A stretch of 64,000 bases of DNA from Saccharum officinarum (GCA_020631735.1 CM036215.1:13480346-13544345), one strand, 5' to 3'. Positions 22,733-35,099 are shown, numbered from the stretch's first letter. Made by a program: numbers and translations. Notes: generated from the sequence alone by a model not told the origin.

Positions 22733-25072
22733 TGCTTTCTCAAGGGAAGGTGGAGCAGAAGCGGGAGTAGAAGGGGAGCAGAGGGGGGAGCAGGAGAGAC
22801 TGATGAAGGCGAAGGAGAAGAGGATGATGACGAGAGCTCATCCTTGGGATATGAAAGTCCTGAGGATCCTCACCCACAGCCACCCAGAATGAGGCCAACG
22901 GAGGATGAGTTGGATCTGAATTTCGACCCGAATGAGGAGGTAGGGATGGAGCCTTTGTAGCCTGTAAAATTTGCTTTGGCTTTGGCTATATTGCCTCTGC
23001 TGATGCTTGTGACCTGTCGTATATGCAGGTCCCTGCTAGACCTCCGAAAAGATGACGTCAGCGTCCGGCACGTTATGCCGAACAAGACGTAGTAGGGGAA
23101 AGGAGGGTAGAGGCAACCGCCACAGAGACTGACATCGAGGCCTCTGCTCCATAGCCTCAAGGCACAACCATGGACTCCGCTACCGAACCAAAGAGGATGC
23201 GAGGGATAAGAAAGCCAAACCAATATCCAAAGAAGGGGGTAACTTTCGTGATAACATGTGTCGGACAAGAAGGGCAGATCCTTGAGCCACCGGACTACAT
23301 CAGCAAATTTCATAATGCAATCGAGGCATTAGTAAGAGATCAGCTGAACCCAGCAATCCGTTTCTGGAGTGGCAAACATGGCGTACCTGAGGCAAAAAAG
23401 CAAGAGCTATGGGATGAGTGGCTGATGAACACTTTCAGGCTACCGGCGGGGACCCATGAACTGGTAAAGCGACATGCTTATAAGATAATGGGAAACGCCT
23501 TCCAACATTGGAGGGCAGATCTGAACAAGAGGTTCATCCAGCGGGGTCTAACTCTCTTCCACGAGTTTGGCAACATAACTCATAATCAATGGGCGCAGCT
23601 CATGGCTGAGAAGACTTCACCCGAAGCATTGACCCTCAGTGCCCGTAATAGGGAGCAGGCGAAGAACAAACACCCCCCACGCTTAGGCCCCGGTGGCTAC
23701 CATGCCAAGCAAGGCGTGTTTAGGAAGCTAGACGAAGCGGCCAAAGTTTTTAGGGATCCAAAGAAATAGAAAGTGAAGAATTTGAAGCGACGTTTGAAGC
23801 AATGGATATATGCAAGGAGTGTGGATTCCTCTGACCTCAAGTTTGCTGAGACGAAGACAGAAGAGGCAGTATCAAGGATACTGAAATTGGCTGAAGACAC
23901 GGAGAAGGGCACATTCACTCCTTCTAGAGAGAGGGACGAGTTGAGCGTTGGCTTGGGCAACCTCGAGCACACAGGCCGCACCAGGGGGCTAGGGAAGCTG
24001 GTAACCTGGAAGAAAGGATTCGCAGAGGACAGCAACATGTACAAGAAACATAGCAGAGACCTAGAGGTCAATCTCGAGCTCACTGTGAAGGCTCTAGTTG
24101 CGAAGGCGCTTTCGGAGCAAGGTGTGAATACGGAGACACGGACGTTCATGGAGCCGATGGGAGAATTGGCTATAGTTTGCAGCCCTCAGGAAGTTCCTAG
24201 TAGCCAAGGTTCCACTACAACCATAACCGACGTCGATCGCATACGGGTGCCAACTAGTTGCACCCTATTGGTTCCCATGGGTAGGGGAAACAAGATGGTA
24301 ATGGTTGAGGTGGCAACAGGTGTGGCACATCCTCCGGGAGGCGAATGGCATAGTCGCCCAATCCCGTAGGACTACACTAGGGTCGAGGTGCATACCGTGA
24401 AGCCCGACTTCATGACGTGGGAGATAGAACATGCAACTCCCGAGGGGCTTGGTCATCTTGGAGAAGTCATGAAGCAGTTCATCCTCTGGCACAAAAAGGA
24501 CATTATATTGAATGTTTGTTCGCCAACTCCGAGTGATGTACATCTGGAGCAAGTTGTTGAGGACGGGGAGGCATATTCACCGGCTCATGACGACCACACG
24601 CCTAACATGCCACATTCTTCCCCGACTCCTAGCGAGCACATGACTGACAAGACACAGACTTCTCTAGCTCGTCATATCGAGCAAGGGCATGATGAGATGC
24701 CGCATCCTTGTCCAACCAAGCAAAGGCCTAATGACCCGCCCAGCCTTCTCAACAAACACGGCCGATACACAAACAAGGACTGCCTTCTGAAAAAGGAGAT
24801 GAGGGGGCGCATGAATCAGAGGCCCGAATGAAGATTCCCTACCATACAAGACCAATGTTTACTCCGATGAAATACATCTCGTCGATTTCCAAGTGGTTTG
24901 CTCATGACCAGTTCAAGCCTGAGAACCAAGTGAAACACGTCTATGCACGTGCTTCTGAGCCACCCGACACTAGCAAACTCCACCAAGAGGTAAAGAAGTA
25001 TCCAAATGTTGACGAGATCAACTGGACAAAGGATGTCCCAAAAAATATGAAAGAGGCAAGAACTTCCTACCA
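22733..25072 (+). pseudogene. CACTA tnpA/Transposase_24-like gene with many stops
   Basis: One frame runs from about 22990 to 24800 with recognisable CACTA tnpA-like content: FWSGKHGVPEAKKQELWDEW, NAFQHWRADLNKRF and ARNREQAKNKH. It is broken by in-frame TGA at 23053 and TAG at 23152, 23767 and 24367. All four could arise by single C-to-T changes from CGA or CAG. The frame shifts near 24790 (MKIPYHTRP onward) and again near 25065. An upstream exon near 22733-22940 encodes an acidic segment ending LDLNFDPNEE before a GT. The protein would bind element ends or act as an accessory; this copy cannot make it. Confidence 0.7.
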
Positions 25073-25081
25073 AACCGAATC

Positions 25082-26468
25082 ATGCAGCGCATGCCAATTG
25101 GAATGAGAAAGTTCCATGATTGGTACTTATGTGCTCACCCGACGAGACTAAACGAGATAAAAGCCATCTTCCCTGAAGGCACATTTGGAGGCGCAGCTGG
25201 CCATCTAATGTTTGACTTTGAGGACATGCAGGAATGCTTTCACCTCGAAATGATGAAAATAAATCTAGTTCGCGTGTGGTGTCTGTAAGTCCTTGCCCTC
25301 TCGATATGATATGAATGAAATATTGGATTTTATTGTAACTAACCACATCGTGTTTTGTAGAATGCAAACACATATTGTGAAGAAGGTGTCAACTCTAAGA
25401 GCTGGTTACATAGACCCTTGGTTGATATGTGGATCAATATTCCAGTACCCCAAGGACTGGAAAATGGATTGCGAAGAACTAGCTGCCAGAAAGACCGTTG
25501 AGGAGAAAGAGACCATCTGGAAAGATAAGATGTACAAAGAAGGCCTTAAAGTTGCAGCACGAATTGCCAAATTTCTTAAGAATCTCCAGGATAACGAAAT
25601 GATATGGTTACCATACCACTTCGGGTAAGTTCGATTCTATACTGAAATAAAGCATTGTTCGATATATTTAGTTCGATGTAAAAGAGCTTGTTTGTTTCTT
25701 TAATGATTAAATTCATGCAGGAAACACTGGATTCTTGTAGGGGTCAATGTTGGGCTGAGCATGGCAGTTGTCTATAACTCAACAGATTATGCGCCGGAGA
25801 CGTACATGGACTTCATAGCGATTGTCAAGACGTATAATCCTCATTAGCTTATATATGTTTGTGTATATACTTGTAAACTTCACTTTTTGATACTAACAAG
25901 TTGCATTTGCTAAAGCCATTCGAACAAGGCATTCAGGCACTATATCCAATATCATAAAGGAAGGCATCATCCAGAAAGGAAAGAGAATTTGGCTATCAAA
26001 ACTCTATATCCGGTACGTGTAACTTATATCGGTACACTCCAGTACGTGGTTTGTCAATAGTATTACTTAATATTTTTATATGCGAAACACACATTGTCTC
26101 AAGCAGAGGCCTGAGAGTCTACACTGTGGATATTATGTATGTTGTATGATGAGTAACACTAGTGCCTACAGGAGACACCCCAATCTGGTTAGTTTGACAC
26201 TTTTTCCGCTCGTAGTATGAAAGCTTAGCTTATCTTATGAAATCCTAGACCTAAACTTGGTCTCTTGCAGTGGAAGGAAGAGAGAGACAGGACAAGGGAT
26301 GTATACAAGGATGATGAACTCTTGGGGCTCGCCGGCGACCTTTGCGGCTTCATCATTGATGAGATTATTTCTTCCAAAGGCGCTTACCATGATCCAAGTT
26401 CCAACTTAGGTAGAAATCTGATGTACCAACACCTTCGTGAGACTCACAGACTCGCTCTAGGCCGTTGA
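25082..26468 (+). pseudogene. Ulp1/C48-like cysteine protease of a CACTA element
   Basis: Such SUMO-protease-like domains are often carried by plant CACTA and MULE elements; their role in transposition is unclear. Exons on the plus strand are roughly 25082-25286 (FHDWYLCAHP..), 25360-25625 (ending IWLPYHFG), 25721-25829 (KHWILVGVNVG, catalytic His), a poorly preserved exon near 25916-26012, then 26106-26186 (LHCGYYVCCMM, catalytic Cys) and 26270-26468 to TGA. The usual Asp in the V-x-D-S strand reads Asn (VVYNS), so this copy is probably inactive even without the upstream stops. Confidence 0.7.
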
Positions 26469-26599
26469 ATGGTTTGGACTTGTGAAACTATTTGAACTTG
26501 TAAATTCTAGCTATGTAATGATGAACTTTGTGAATTAGACTTGTGAAACTTTTGAATCATGGACTATAATGATGGTTTATATCATGCTGGTGTGTTTGT

Positions 26600-26605
<6 letters not shown>

Positions 26606-26656
<51 letters not shown>
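26606..26656. repeat. (AT)n microsatellite
   Basis: A pure TA run of about 25 units just inside the right end of the CACTA element. Confidence 0.9.
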
Positions 26657-26658
<2 letters not shown>

Positions 26659-26749
26659 TGGTCAGATTTGAATTTGAATTTGAATTATATATTACATGAT
26701 GTGGTCAGATTTAAATTCGAATTTAAATTTTTTTTCTAGAAAATCCACT

Positions 26750-26909
26750 GTAGGGGCGGTTCTATATTGAACTGCCCTTACAGTGACCCGCTGTAAGGCT
26801 GCATCACCAGCCGCCCTTACAGTGTAAGAGTCAGTCCGGAAGAGCGGCTGGGTTAGCCGCCCTTACAGTGCCTTGGAAGTCGCCTTTGCTGTGCCCAGCT
26901 GCAGTAGTG
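26750..26909. repeat. CACTA right subterminal repeats and terminus
   Basis: GCCGCCCTTACAGTG-type motifs occur four times in direct or inverted form before the terminal GCAGTAGTG. Confidence 0.75.
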
Positions 26910-27507
26910 GGACTCGTCATTGCCGTGCATACGTTTTTTGATAAAGGCATTGGCGTACAGAATTGTCGTCTGTACCAACCGAAGATGAAGACGACAAAGC
27001 AGCAAGACCATTGTAAATTCTTTTCTGAAGTAAATATTTTACCTTCCTCTTCTCTTTTCTGTGGTTCTGTCTACTAGTACGAGTCGTTTGTTTGCCCAAG
27101 TACTTCCCACAACATCAGCTGCCTTTCTTTCTTTCTCAAGCTTCAGAAGTTCAGAACTCTTTACTCGTGGAAATGAGTCTGCTGCTCGATTCGCTGCTGT
27201 ATGTTGTGATTGTGCTTGTCTTCACCGCGAATTCCATCTGAGCAAGCTTCTGGTGTGGTCGTAACAAGCCAAGGTAGCAGCAACAATCCTCCCTCCAGTG
27301 CCATGTCTCCCGGTTGCCCCAGAAGGTGTGGCAACCTCACCTTCGACTACCCATTCGGCATCGGCTCCAACTGTTTCAGGTCTCCCGACTTCAGTCTCAC
27401 CTGCGACAACACCACACAACCCCCGAGGCTCTACTTTCAGGACAGCATCACGGAGGTCGTTGATGATATTGATGTTAGTTCCAACACCTTGTTACAGATC
27501 AGCCTTT

Positions 27508-29371
27508 ACCGTTGTCTCAGGTTCGGCCCCGCGTCGCCTCTCCCAGGGGCGGCTCGGGCGGCGACACTAGCCACCGCCGCCGCAGGCCCCCCGCCACGCC
27601 GGCTCCCCCAGCCGCCATCACCGCTCGCCGGTTAGCGGTGGCGGCGGCCCGCTGCAGTGCTCAAAAAGGCACCCCGCAGCAGCCTCCACCTCCCTCCTTC
27701 CTCCCCCCTTCTCTTCCCCATTAGAGTTCAAACTTCTCTGCCTTCAGAGATGGCCGGTGAGGGCAGGGAGCGACGGATCTGAGTCCTGTGGCTTCGGATC
27801 TGGCGACCTCCACCACGGATCCGGCGGGTGGCTGGAGATCGAGAGCAGCAACCGGCGGGCGAGCAGGCATGGCGGTCGACGGCGCGAGATGGCGCATGGC
27901 GGCTCGCGCTCGTGCCCCCCCTCCGTGTTGTTTGCTCATCGTCCCTGGTTCGCCTGCAGGCCGGGGGCAGGCGAGCGGCAGCAGTTGGGTCCAAGCGGCC
28001 TCGCCCGGCTATCCGCGATGGCCACGCATCGGAGGCCCCCCGCGCACGTCTGCCTGCAGAGGCTGCGGACGGTCGGGCTAGGCCCCTGGCCGGGCCTTGG
28101 CTCGTCGGCGCCGACGACCGACTCGGATTGCCGGTTGGCTTTTCGGGGCTCACCCTCGGCAGCCAACCCGTGCGCGGTGACCGGCGACGCAGGTGGCTGG
28201 TGGTCACCCCCGCCGCGGGGTCGGTAAAGGCTCGCAGGTCCTCACCTGCGCCGCCGAGGGCTCGTGGGTCCTCCCCTACTGCCGGCGCCGCACCTCTCCG
28301 ATGCAGAGGCGGTCGGGCCGGGTCTGGCGTGGGCCGACAGTCCCCATGGCCGGGCCCCCAGATTCAGCGCCCTCCACGTCGGCCACCCTCCACGGCGCTG
28401 GTGGCGCGGGCAGGCCCGCAGCGGGGACAGCGGCGGCCCTCTCCCGGCTGCTGTCCTCCCCGGCACTCGACTCCGGCCGGCTGGATCCCCCCTGTTTCTA
28501 GTGACCGGCCACCCTCCCCTGCGTGACGGTGGCCCCCCTGGCGGCAGCTGCTATTGCCGACGACAGGTTAGGGTGAAAACCCCGCCAGGCTTCGTGTCTT
28601 GGCCAACGACGGTGGCGCGTCCGCGTCATCACCCTCGGAGGCGTCGTCACTGCTCATCCCGTCGGCGGCGGCTGTTGGGGCAAGCTTCGGAACGAAAGTT
28701 CCTTCGGGTGACCGTCTCAACGTGGTTGGCGTCCGCGGACGTCATCCCCTTCCTGAAGGCTACGTTGATGCACCCTCCTCGCCCGCTGCGCCAGGCCCCG
28801 CCCTCGCTTTGGTCCTCCCGGAGGCTGCCGTAGTTGTTCGCCATCGTTGTTGCTTGGCCGTCCTCGGCCACCGACGTCGTGCTTGGCTCCACCTTGGGCA
28901 ATTGCTGCCAAGCGTGTGATGCCCCCTCGCGGATGCTTTGCTACGTGGGTTTCGCTTTGGTCCCCTCAGATGTTGGTGTTGCCGAAGTTGTCCGCCGTCG
29001 TCGTTGCTTGGCCGTCCTTGGCCACCGACGTCGCGCTTGGCTCCACCTTGGGCAATTGCTGTTGAGCGTGTGATGCCCTCTCACGGATGCTTTGCCGCAA
29101 GGGCCTTGGTGGCCGCTTGGTCGTCTCTCTCGGTGGATTACCGTCGCGGCTACATCTCCCGAGTTGGGTCCTTTGCGTTGTTGCAACCTGCCTTGCAGTT
29201 GCGTTGTTTGGGTGGTGGTGGAAGGCCCTATCTCTCTTTTCTTCTGTTTTTTGTTGTGTTGTTGTTGAGTTTTGGGGTGCTAACCACTTTCTCTGTGGTT
29301 CTGTGTCCCGCTTTATATTCGCCGTGCTTTCGGCCCCTTCTTCTTAATGAAAAGACATTCGAGAAAAAAAA
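27508..29371 (+). mobile_element. Non-autonomous LINE-like retroelement in WAK exon 1
   Basis: The insertion is flanked by GATCAGCCTTT (27497-27507 and 29372-29382) and ends in a poly(A) run preceded by CTTCTTAATGAAAAG, as in grass LINEs. It is strongly GC-rich to about 29150 and encodes no reverse transcriptase; long frames inside are composition artefacts. Phrases GGTGAAAACCC (about 28571) and CCCTTCCTGAAGG (about 28747) recur in the intronic element at 41697-42625, so both belong to one family. Confidence 0.85.
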
Positions 29372-30470
29372 GATCAGCCTTTCCCTGACCATGCCCATGA
29401 TACATCGTGTCAGCACGTACAACATGTCATGGAAAGCTGCTGGAAGAGCCTTCAACCTATGGTATGCGGACCTAAACATCACAGGCTATGACTTCGATAT
29501 ATACAAGATTTACCAAGATTCAATAATGCGTCGTCCATAAAGCTCTGCACAATTACCTGCCCTGATGCTGAGATCACGGACAAGGTAGCCAGACAGAACT
29601 GCAATGGAACTGGGTGTTGCTCCGTCAACTTCAATATTCTTCAAGCCTTCCAGCTACGGTTTGTCCTCCACAATCACAACAGAGGTGAACTTGGTACGCA
29701 CACTAACCAAAGAAGCTCCCTATGGGACAGCATCAACGTGACTTCAGCCTATGCAGAAATCTCTTGGAGTATTGTGGATCAGCCGACGTGTGCCAGCGCC
29801 ATGGATGATAGGGCAAACTATGCCTGTGTGAGTAACCATAGCAGGTGCTATGATGGCTTGTTTGGGACATTAGATCTTGGATATATCTGCAGTTGCGATG
29901 GTGGTTATGGGGGGAATCCATATGTACCCAATGGCTGCTCACGTGATAAAGGTAATCCCTGCAATCAAAAAATTAAAGGCCTTTTTTTTTCAACTACTCG
30001 ATTTAAATATTTTCTCAATCTGACCACAGTAGAGGGTTTAGGTCCACATTTCAGTTAGATAGCCCATGGTAAAAAAAAGGAGATATAAATCTGAAATGTT
30101 AGTGCTAAAGATAAAAAAACAATCCTAAAAATATGATGTTTTCAGATAGGTATAGGCATATGGATGTCTAGATTGAACTTATGCGAATAACATGCATATA
30201 TATGTAGAGTGATGTAGAGTGGCCATGAAATGAAAGGTACTCCTTTCCTCAAAAAAAAGAATGAAAGGTACTCCGTTTCATGGCCATATATATGCAGCTG
30301 AATGTTTGCCTCATCATTAAATGCCACTAGCAGACAAACTGATATGTGGGACATGTGCATGCACACATAGGTAAACGAATATTAACAAAAACTTTTCATA
30401 AAGCTTATGTACTTCCTCAGTCAGGTTGTGAGCGAGCTTTTCTTTATATTTTTGTATAAGCTGATGCGAA

Positions 30471-30650
30471 AAGGCCTCTAGCTGAGTTGGTTATGTGGCT
30501 TGAGTAGCACTTCTTAGGTCCTGAGTTCTATCCCTCCTGTGGGAACGAATTTTCAGGCTCAAAAAAATATCCTCGTCTGTCCCTCGCGAAAACACAGGGG
30601 CTACGGTGCCGCTGTGTATAGGGGGCGGGGGTTCAGGGGTTTCAAAAGCA
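30471..30650 (+). repeat. tRNA-derived SINE in a WAK intron
   Basis: TAGCTGAGTTGG matches the A-box consensus exactly. About 35 nt downstream AGTTCTATCC is a B box with one change. The body contains phrases I recognise from Poaceae SINEs (GTGGGAACGAATTTTCAGGC, CTCGTCTGTCCC, TGCCGCTGTGTATAGGG). The ends are not sharply defined. Confidence 0.75.
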
Positions 30651-31329
30651 GGGACAATCCTTTATAATTTATAATGTACTTCTTCAGTCTTGCTGTCTAC
30701 TTCCTCGAGCATGATGTCTGAGCACCATATATATTAGTCGTATTGCATCACCATGATTGCTCAATTGCCTAACCTTTCTTAGATGCTAAAGAACTTGAAT
30801 ATTCTCCAAACCTTGGTGACTTTTGAATTTCTTTTGTCAAACTTATGATATAATCCAATTGAACAAAAACGACAACTGCCAGCGATCATGCGGTAACATC
30901 AGTGTCCCATTCCCTTTTGGCCTAGAAGAAGGTTGTTTTGCAAGAAAGCTATTTCAGCTCAACTGCACAAATACATCGTCTTCCAGTCTCCAGTTCGATG
31001 ACAAAAATCAAGTGACATATATAGATATCAATGAGGGGATTGTGGGCATTAAGTATACCTTATCATTTTAGCAAAATGAGATATTTGGGGTACATGTATC
31101 TAAGGAACCTGACCTCTACATTAGTTCTGGGGAATTGTCCTTTGTGCGATGGGCTGTTGCCAATCTGACCTGCCAGGAGGCAATGCAGAACAAGTCAGGA
31201 TATGCATGTGTAAGCATCAGTAGCACATGTTTGGGTGTCAACTCAACAGATGGTTACACTGGTTATCGATGCCAATGTCTGCAGGGATTTCACGGGAATC
31301 CATACATCCACAATGGCTGCCAAGGTCTC

Positions 31330-32541
31330 CCTCCCTCCCTCCTCTCTGCCTTACCGTTTTTTAAATCCTACCATTTTGGCTCAAAAAGATTGCATTCTGG
31401 AGAGTACACACATGACACAAGCACGCACTAGAAATACATTTGATGATTTTGAGATCCTAACCATATTGGTTCAACAAGGGATTGCATTTTGGAGATTACT
31501 TATAACTAAAACAGCAGTGAGTGATTTCTTTGTCTATTAATTGTTGTAAGGAACCTCTTTCTACTCTTTTTTTGTAATATATATAATCAGTAGGGCGCAA
31601 CCCCTCCTGTCATACAACCCAAAAAAGAACAACTAAAACAGCAGGGAGTGATAGAGATAGTCCAGTCCAGTTTCAGTTGTCAACAACAGATATATATATA
31701 TATATTCAATCTAGGAAATTTTATGCTCTAAGTTGTAATTCAGATATTTCCTAGTTTTATATTGTTCAATTGGAAACTATGGTTTATGCTGCATAAATCA
31801 ACCAATTCTGACATCCATACCTGAGAAATACATAACCCTTCTAAAGAGATTATAATCAACACTCTCTGTCTCTGATTGCAAACCAGAACTTTGAATCTTT
31901 TAGGCTCTCTACTGTCCAAAGAGCAGAATCATCCTCTGTATTCTGATTTTTGGCAGTGAACAACGATGTCTGGAAACCATAACAAGCTACACATAGATAG
32001 CACTAACCAGAGTACCAGACTAAAGTCAATAGACTGGTGACCATAACTTTAAATATTCACAGGTGATTAATGTCTTTGCCACATTATGGTGTTCTCATCT
32101 TGTTGCGTTACTAGCTTTGAGTTAGGATTTGCCTCAGCATTTTAAAGACATAACTCTGTGACAAAACTGAAATTCACTCGATTACGGGTGAAAACTAAAC
32201 TTTCCACAAATCAGCTTCTTGTATAAAGACAATTTAGTGCTCCAACACGTGGAATCTTCAATATCCTTCTTCGTTTTTCCAGAATGAAATCCAACAGTCA
32301 AATTTTCCAGGTAGCAATATTGTTCTGGGAATCTACCTATATCTGCTCTAAGCTCAGTTGGACTAGAAAATTCTAACTTTCTTCTACTCTCCAATTAACA
32401 TGGACATTTGCAGCTTTACCAATTAACGGAGCAAGTATGAAAAAGCAAAATCTTCTATTAGGTGAGCTTTGTACAATAGTAATTTGACAACTAACAAGGA
32501 GAAGATAAAGCAGAACCAGGCTAAGGAACATAACTATCGCA
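31330..32541. other. WAK intron 2, no genes
   Basis: The donor CAAG/GTCTCC near 31324 and acceptor CGCAG near 32541 bracket AT-rich DNA with a short TA microsatellite near 31689. I see no EGF-like exon in it, although many WAKs have one between the second GUB module and the TM helix. Confidence 0.5.
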
Positions 32542-32921
32542 GGTATTGTGATTGGGCTTAGCAGTGGCTTCGGGATTTTACTTCTCGGCTTAAGTGCAAC
32601 AGTGCTTCTTCACAAATGGAAAAAGGACATCCAAAAGCAACAACGAAGAAATTTTTTTCAGAAAAATAAAGGCCTTCTCTTGGAACAACTGATATCATCC
32701 GATGAAAATGCAAGTGAAAAAACAAAGATTTTCACTTTGGAAGACCTGGAAAAGGAAACAAACAATTTTGATCCTACACGAATCCTTGGCCGTGGAGGGC
32801 ATGGCATGGTGTATAAGGGTATCTTATCTGACCAACGCGTGGTGGCAATAAAAAGGTCTAAGGACATTGAGGAAAGTGAGATCAGTCAATTCATTAATGA
32901 GGTAGCAATTCTCTCTCAAAT

Positions 32922-33043
32922 GGGCAGACCCAGTGAGAAAAGTAACCGAAGTCTTACAGAAATTCTGCAGAGAGACGGCTTCGAACCCAGAACCTGGTGA
33001 CTCGGCGAGCTAGCACTCACCAACTGCACCAGGCCTGCCCTTC
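32922..33043 (-). mobile_element. SINE inserted in the WAK kinase exon
   Basis: The 122-bp insert is flanked by a perfect 16-bp target duplication, CAATTCTCTCTCAAAT (32906-32921 and 33044-33059). On the minus strand TGGTGCAGTTGG is a perfect A box and GGTTCGAAGCC a perfect B box. The ends also form a short inverted repeat, GGGCAG/CTGCCC. It separates NEVAILSQ from [11 protein letters not shown] of the kinase N-lobe (between the alpha-C helix and the following strand). Confidence 0.93.
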
Positions 33044-33930
33044 CAATTCTCTCTCAAATAAATCATCAAAATATAGTGAAGCTTTTTGGGTGTTGTCCTG
33101 AAACTGAGGTCCCACTGTTGGTGTATGACTTCATTTCAAATGGTCCATTATTCGTAATTCTACATTCTAGTTCAAGCAGTGGTTTCTCTTTGTCATGGGA
33201 TGACTGCCTAAGAATTGCTGCAGAAGCTGCAGGAGCTCTCTATTATCTACACTCAGCAGCTTCAGTATCAATCTTCCATCGAGATGTGAAGTCCTCTAAC
33301 ATACTGCTAGATTCAAACTATACTGCAAAAGTTTCAGACTTTGGTGCTTCTAGATTGGTTCCTATTGATCAAACTCATGTTGTTACAAATGTCCAAGGTA
33401 CATTTGGGTACTTAGACCCAGAGTATTACCATACTGGGCAGCTAAATGAGAAGAGTGATGTATATAGTTTCAGTGTTGTGCTTGTGGAACTACTTCTGAG
33501 AAGGGAGCCTATCTTTACAAGCGAGACAGGGTCAAAGCAGAACTTGTCTAATTACTTTCTTTGGGAGCTGAAGACAAGGCCAATAAAAGAGATAGTGGCT
33601 ACTCAGGTCTGGGAAGAAGCAACCGAGGAAGAGATTAACAGCGTTGCCTCTCTTGCTGAGATGTGTTTGAGACTCAACAGTGGAGAGAGACCTACCATGA
33701 AGCAAATCGAGATGAATTTGCAGTTCTTGAGAACAAAAATGTCAAAGTCATGCCATGTTGATCAAGATAATGCTGAAGAGATACAACCATTGCTTTGTAC
33801 AAGAGCTGAATCTATACATGAGACGTTTTCTATTAGCTTGGGTGGATGTTCTAACTCACAGTCTCACTACAGCCGAAGGCTCAATAGCTTGGAGAAGGAT
33901 TTTGAATCATCTCTTGGGGTGCCACGCTAA

Positions 33931-35095
33931 GGGCCTCTTTGAAGTGTCAGAATTCCACTAGAACATGAAGAGGAAAATAAGCTTTTATGAGGTGTATATT
34001 TATCCTGCAAGTCCTACCAAAATACTGTGTTGTAACCAGGCATGAGCCTGAACATCTTAATGTGATCCATCTTTCTATCCGCACAGGATGATTGACTGTC
34101 CTTTACTCTCTTGTTTTCTATATTATTATATCATACATAAGTATGCTGTACTTATTGCTCTGCAAATTGGACTTACTCTTATCTATTGTTTGTACCTGGA
34201 CTCTCTTATCTATTGTTTGTACTTGGATTCTCATGGTCCATACAATGGATGTACATGTTTAAATTTTATATCATCTTGGATTATTGAGTTATTTATGTAT
34301 ATTGTATGTAGGTACAAAAATTCATAGAACAGAACAAAGGAAGCATTTTTTTGTACCTAGATTTATGTAGCCCATGAAATGTTCTCCAAGTGGGAGACTA
34401 CATGTTTATGCTATTAATTTGTTATCACTGTTCTTTAAAAAAATATGTTACCACCCTTCACCCATGAGCCAGGATGCACATATGTAGGTGTAACCCACGT
34501 TTTGTAGACCACACATCATTATTGTCCTATTTGAGGCAAAGAATCAGGGAGGATCATACCTATATCCAAGCCATGAAGAGAAGGGAAGGCGAACGCCCAA
34601 GGGCCATGGCCACATTACACCATACAGATGCAGATTAGCAGATGCAACCCGTGGTCGATGGTGGCGTTCAGTCACCTCCCCGCATGAATGAAGAGTTTAA
34701 TCAGCAATTTCGCCCCCAGAGACCGATAAACCAACAAATACTCTATTCGTTCTAAGAAAACGACGCACTCTCGAAGACGACCTACCGACCAAAATGGGGA
34801 GCAGCCCGGCAGGGGGCAGCGGCCTGCACTGTGCCGCCGGCGGCCGTGGAGAGGCTGCGTCGGCCCGCATTCGCCGCGAGGCGGCTCCCATACAGGAACG
34901 AATGTCCGCGGGAGTGACGGAGCGGAAACGCAGCGGCGGAGCTGTGAGGACTGGAGCTGAACAGCGATGGCGCCGGGGAGGTGAATCCTGGTTAGAGCAA
35001 CCGACATCGGGGCTGGTCGGCTGGAGCTTTGGAGTACTTCTCTCTACGCTAATGAAAAAGTCCTTTTTCCGTTACCAAATTGAAATACCAGCATG
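33931..35095. other. Intergenic DNA downstream of WAK
   Basis: It includes the likely 3' UTR region of the WAK gene, AT-rich DNA, and a GC-rich block at about 34780-35000 with a GC-rich frame I cannot assign. It may be a captured gene fragment; nothing more is supported. Confidence 0.4.
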
Positions 35096-35099
35096 ATTT

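Larger units (their letters stand above)
22726..26909 (+). mobile_element. CACTA element with tnpA-like and Ulp1-like genes, left end missing
   Basis: The right terminus is ...GCTGCAGTAGTG (ends 26909), whose reverse complement starts CACTACTGCAGC. It is preceded by CCGCCCTTACAGTG subterminal repeats (26750-26880). Inside on the plus strand are a tnpA-like gene and Ulp1 protease exons. The left end stops at the copia LTR edge, so the copia element probably inserted into this CACTA copy, or the left half is lost in the gap. Confidence 0.75.
27173..33930 (+). pseudogene. Wall-associated receptor kinase (WAK) pseudogene
   Basis: WAKs span the plasma membrane, bind pectin fragments outside and signal through a Ser/Thr kinase. 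The parts occur in order. The signal peptide is MSLLLDSLLYVVIVLVF (27173). A first GUB_WAK module (CPRRCGNLTFDYPFGIGSNC) resumes after an insertion at 29372 and runs to EGF-like cysteines ending YGGNPYVPNGCS (about 29950). A second GUB_WAK/EGF module (SCGNISVPFPFGLEEGCF) spans about 30865-31325, and a TM helix lies near 32548. The kinase exon (32542-33930) has [15 protein letters not shown] and DFG. Breaks are a frameshift after the signal peptide (about 27235), a 1.86-kb LINE-like insertion at 27508, a 1-nt deletion near 29520, TAG at 31069 and a SINE at 32922 bringing a TGA at 32998. DVYSFSVVL replaces the usual DVYSFG. The gene is dead as written. Confidence 0.9.

Noticed and set aside
10888..26909. 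A single CACTA element spanning both CACTA termini
   Set aside because: The two ends both begin CACTACTG-AGCTGG-like, but their subterminal repeats differ completely (TTTGCCGAG versus CCCTTACAG), so they are different families.
27757..29190. Several long GC-rich frames on both strands
   Set aside because: They lie inside the poly(A)-tailed insert with an exact target duplication, have no domain, and mirror each other on both strands as expected from high GC.
30471..30560. tRNA gene
   Set aside because: A and B boxes are present, but there is no cloverleaf pairing and the body matches a SINE.
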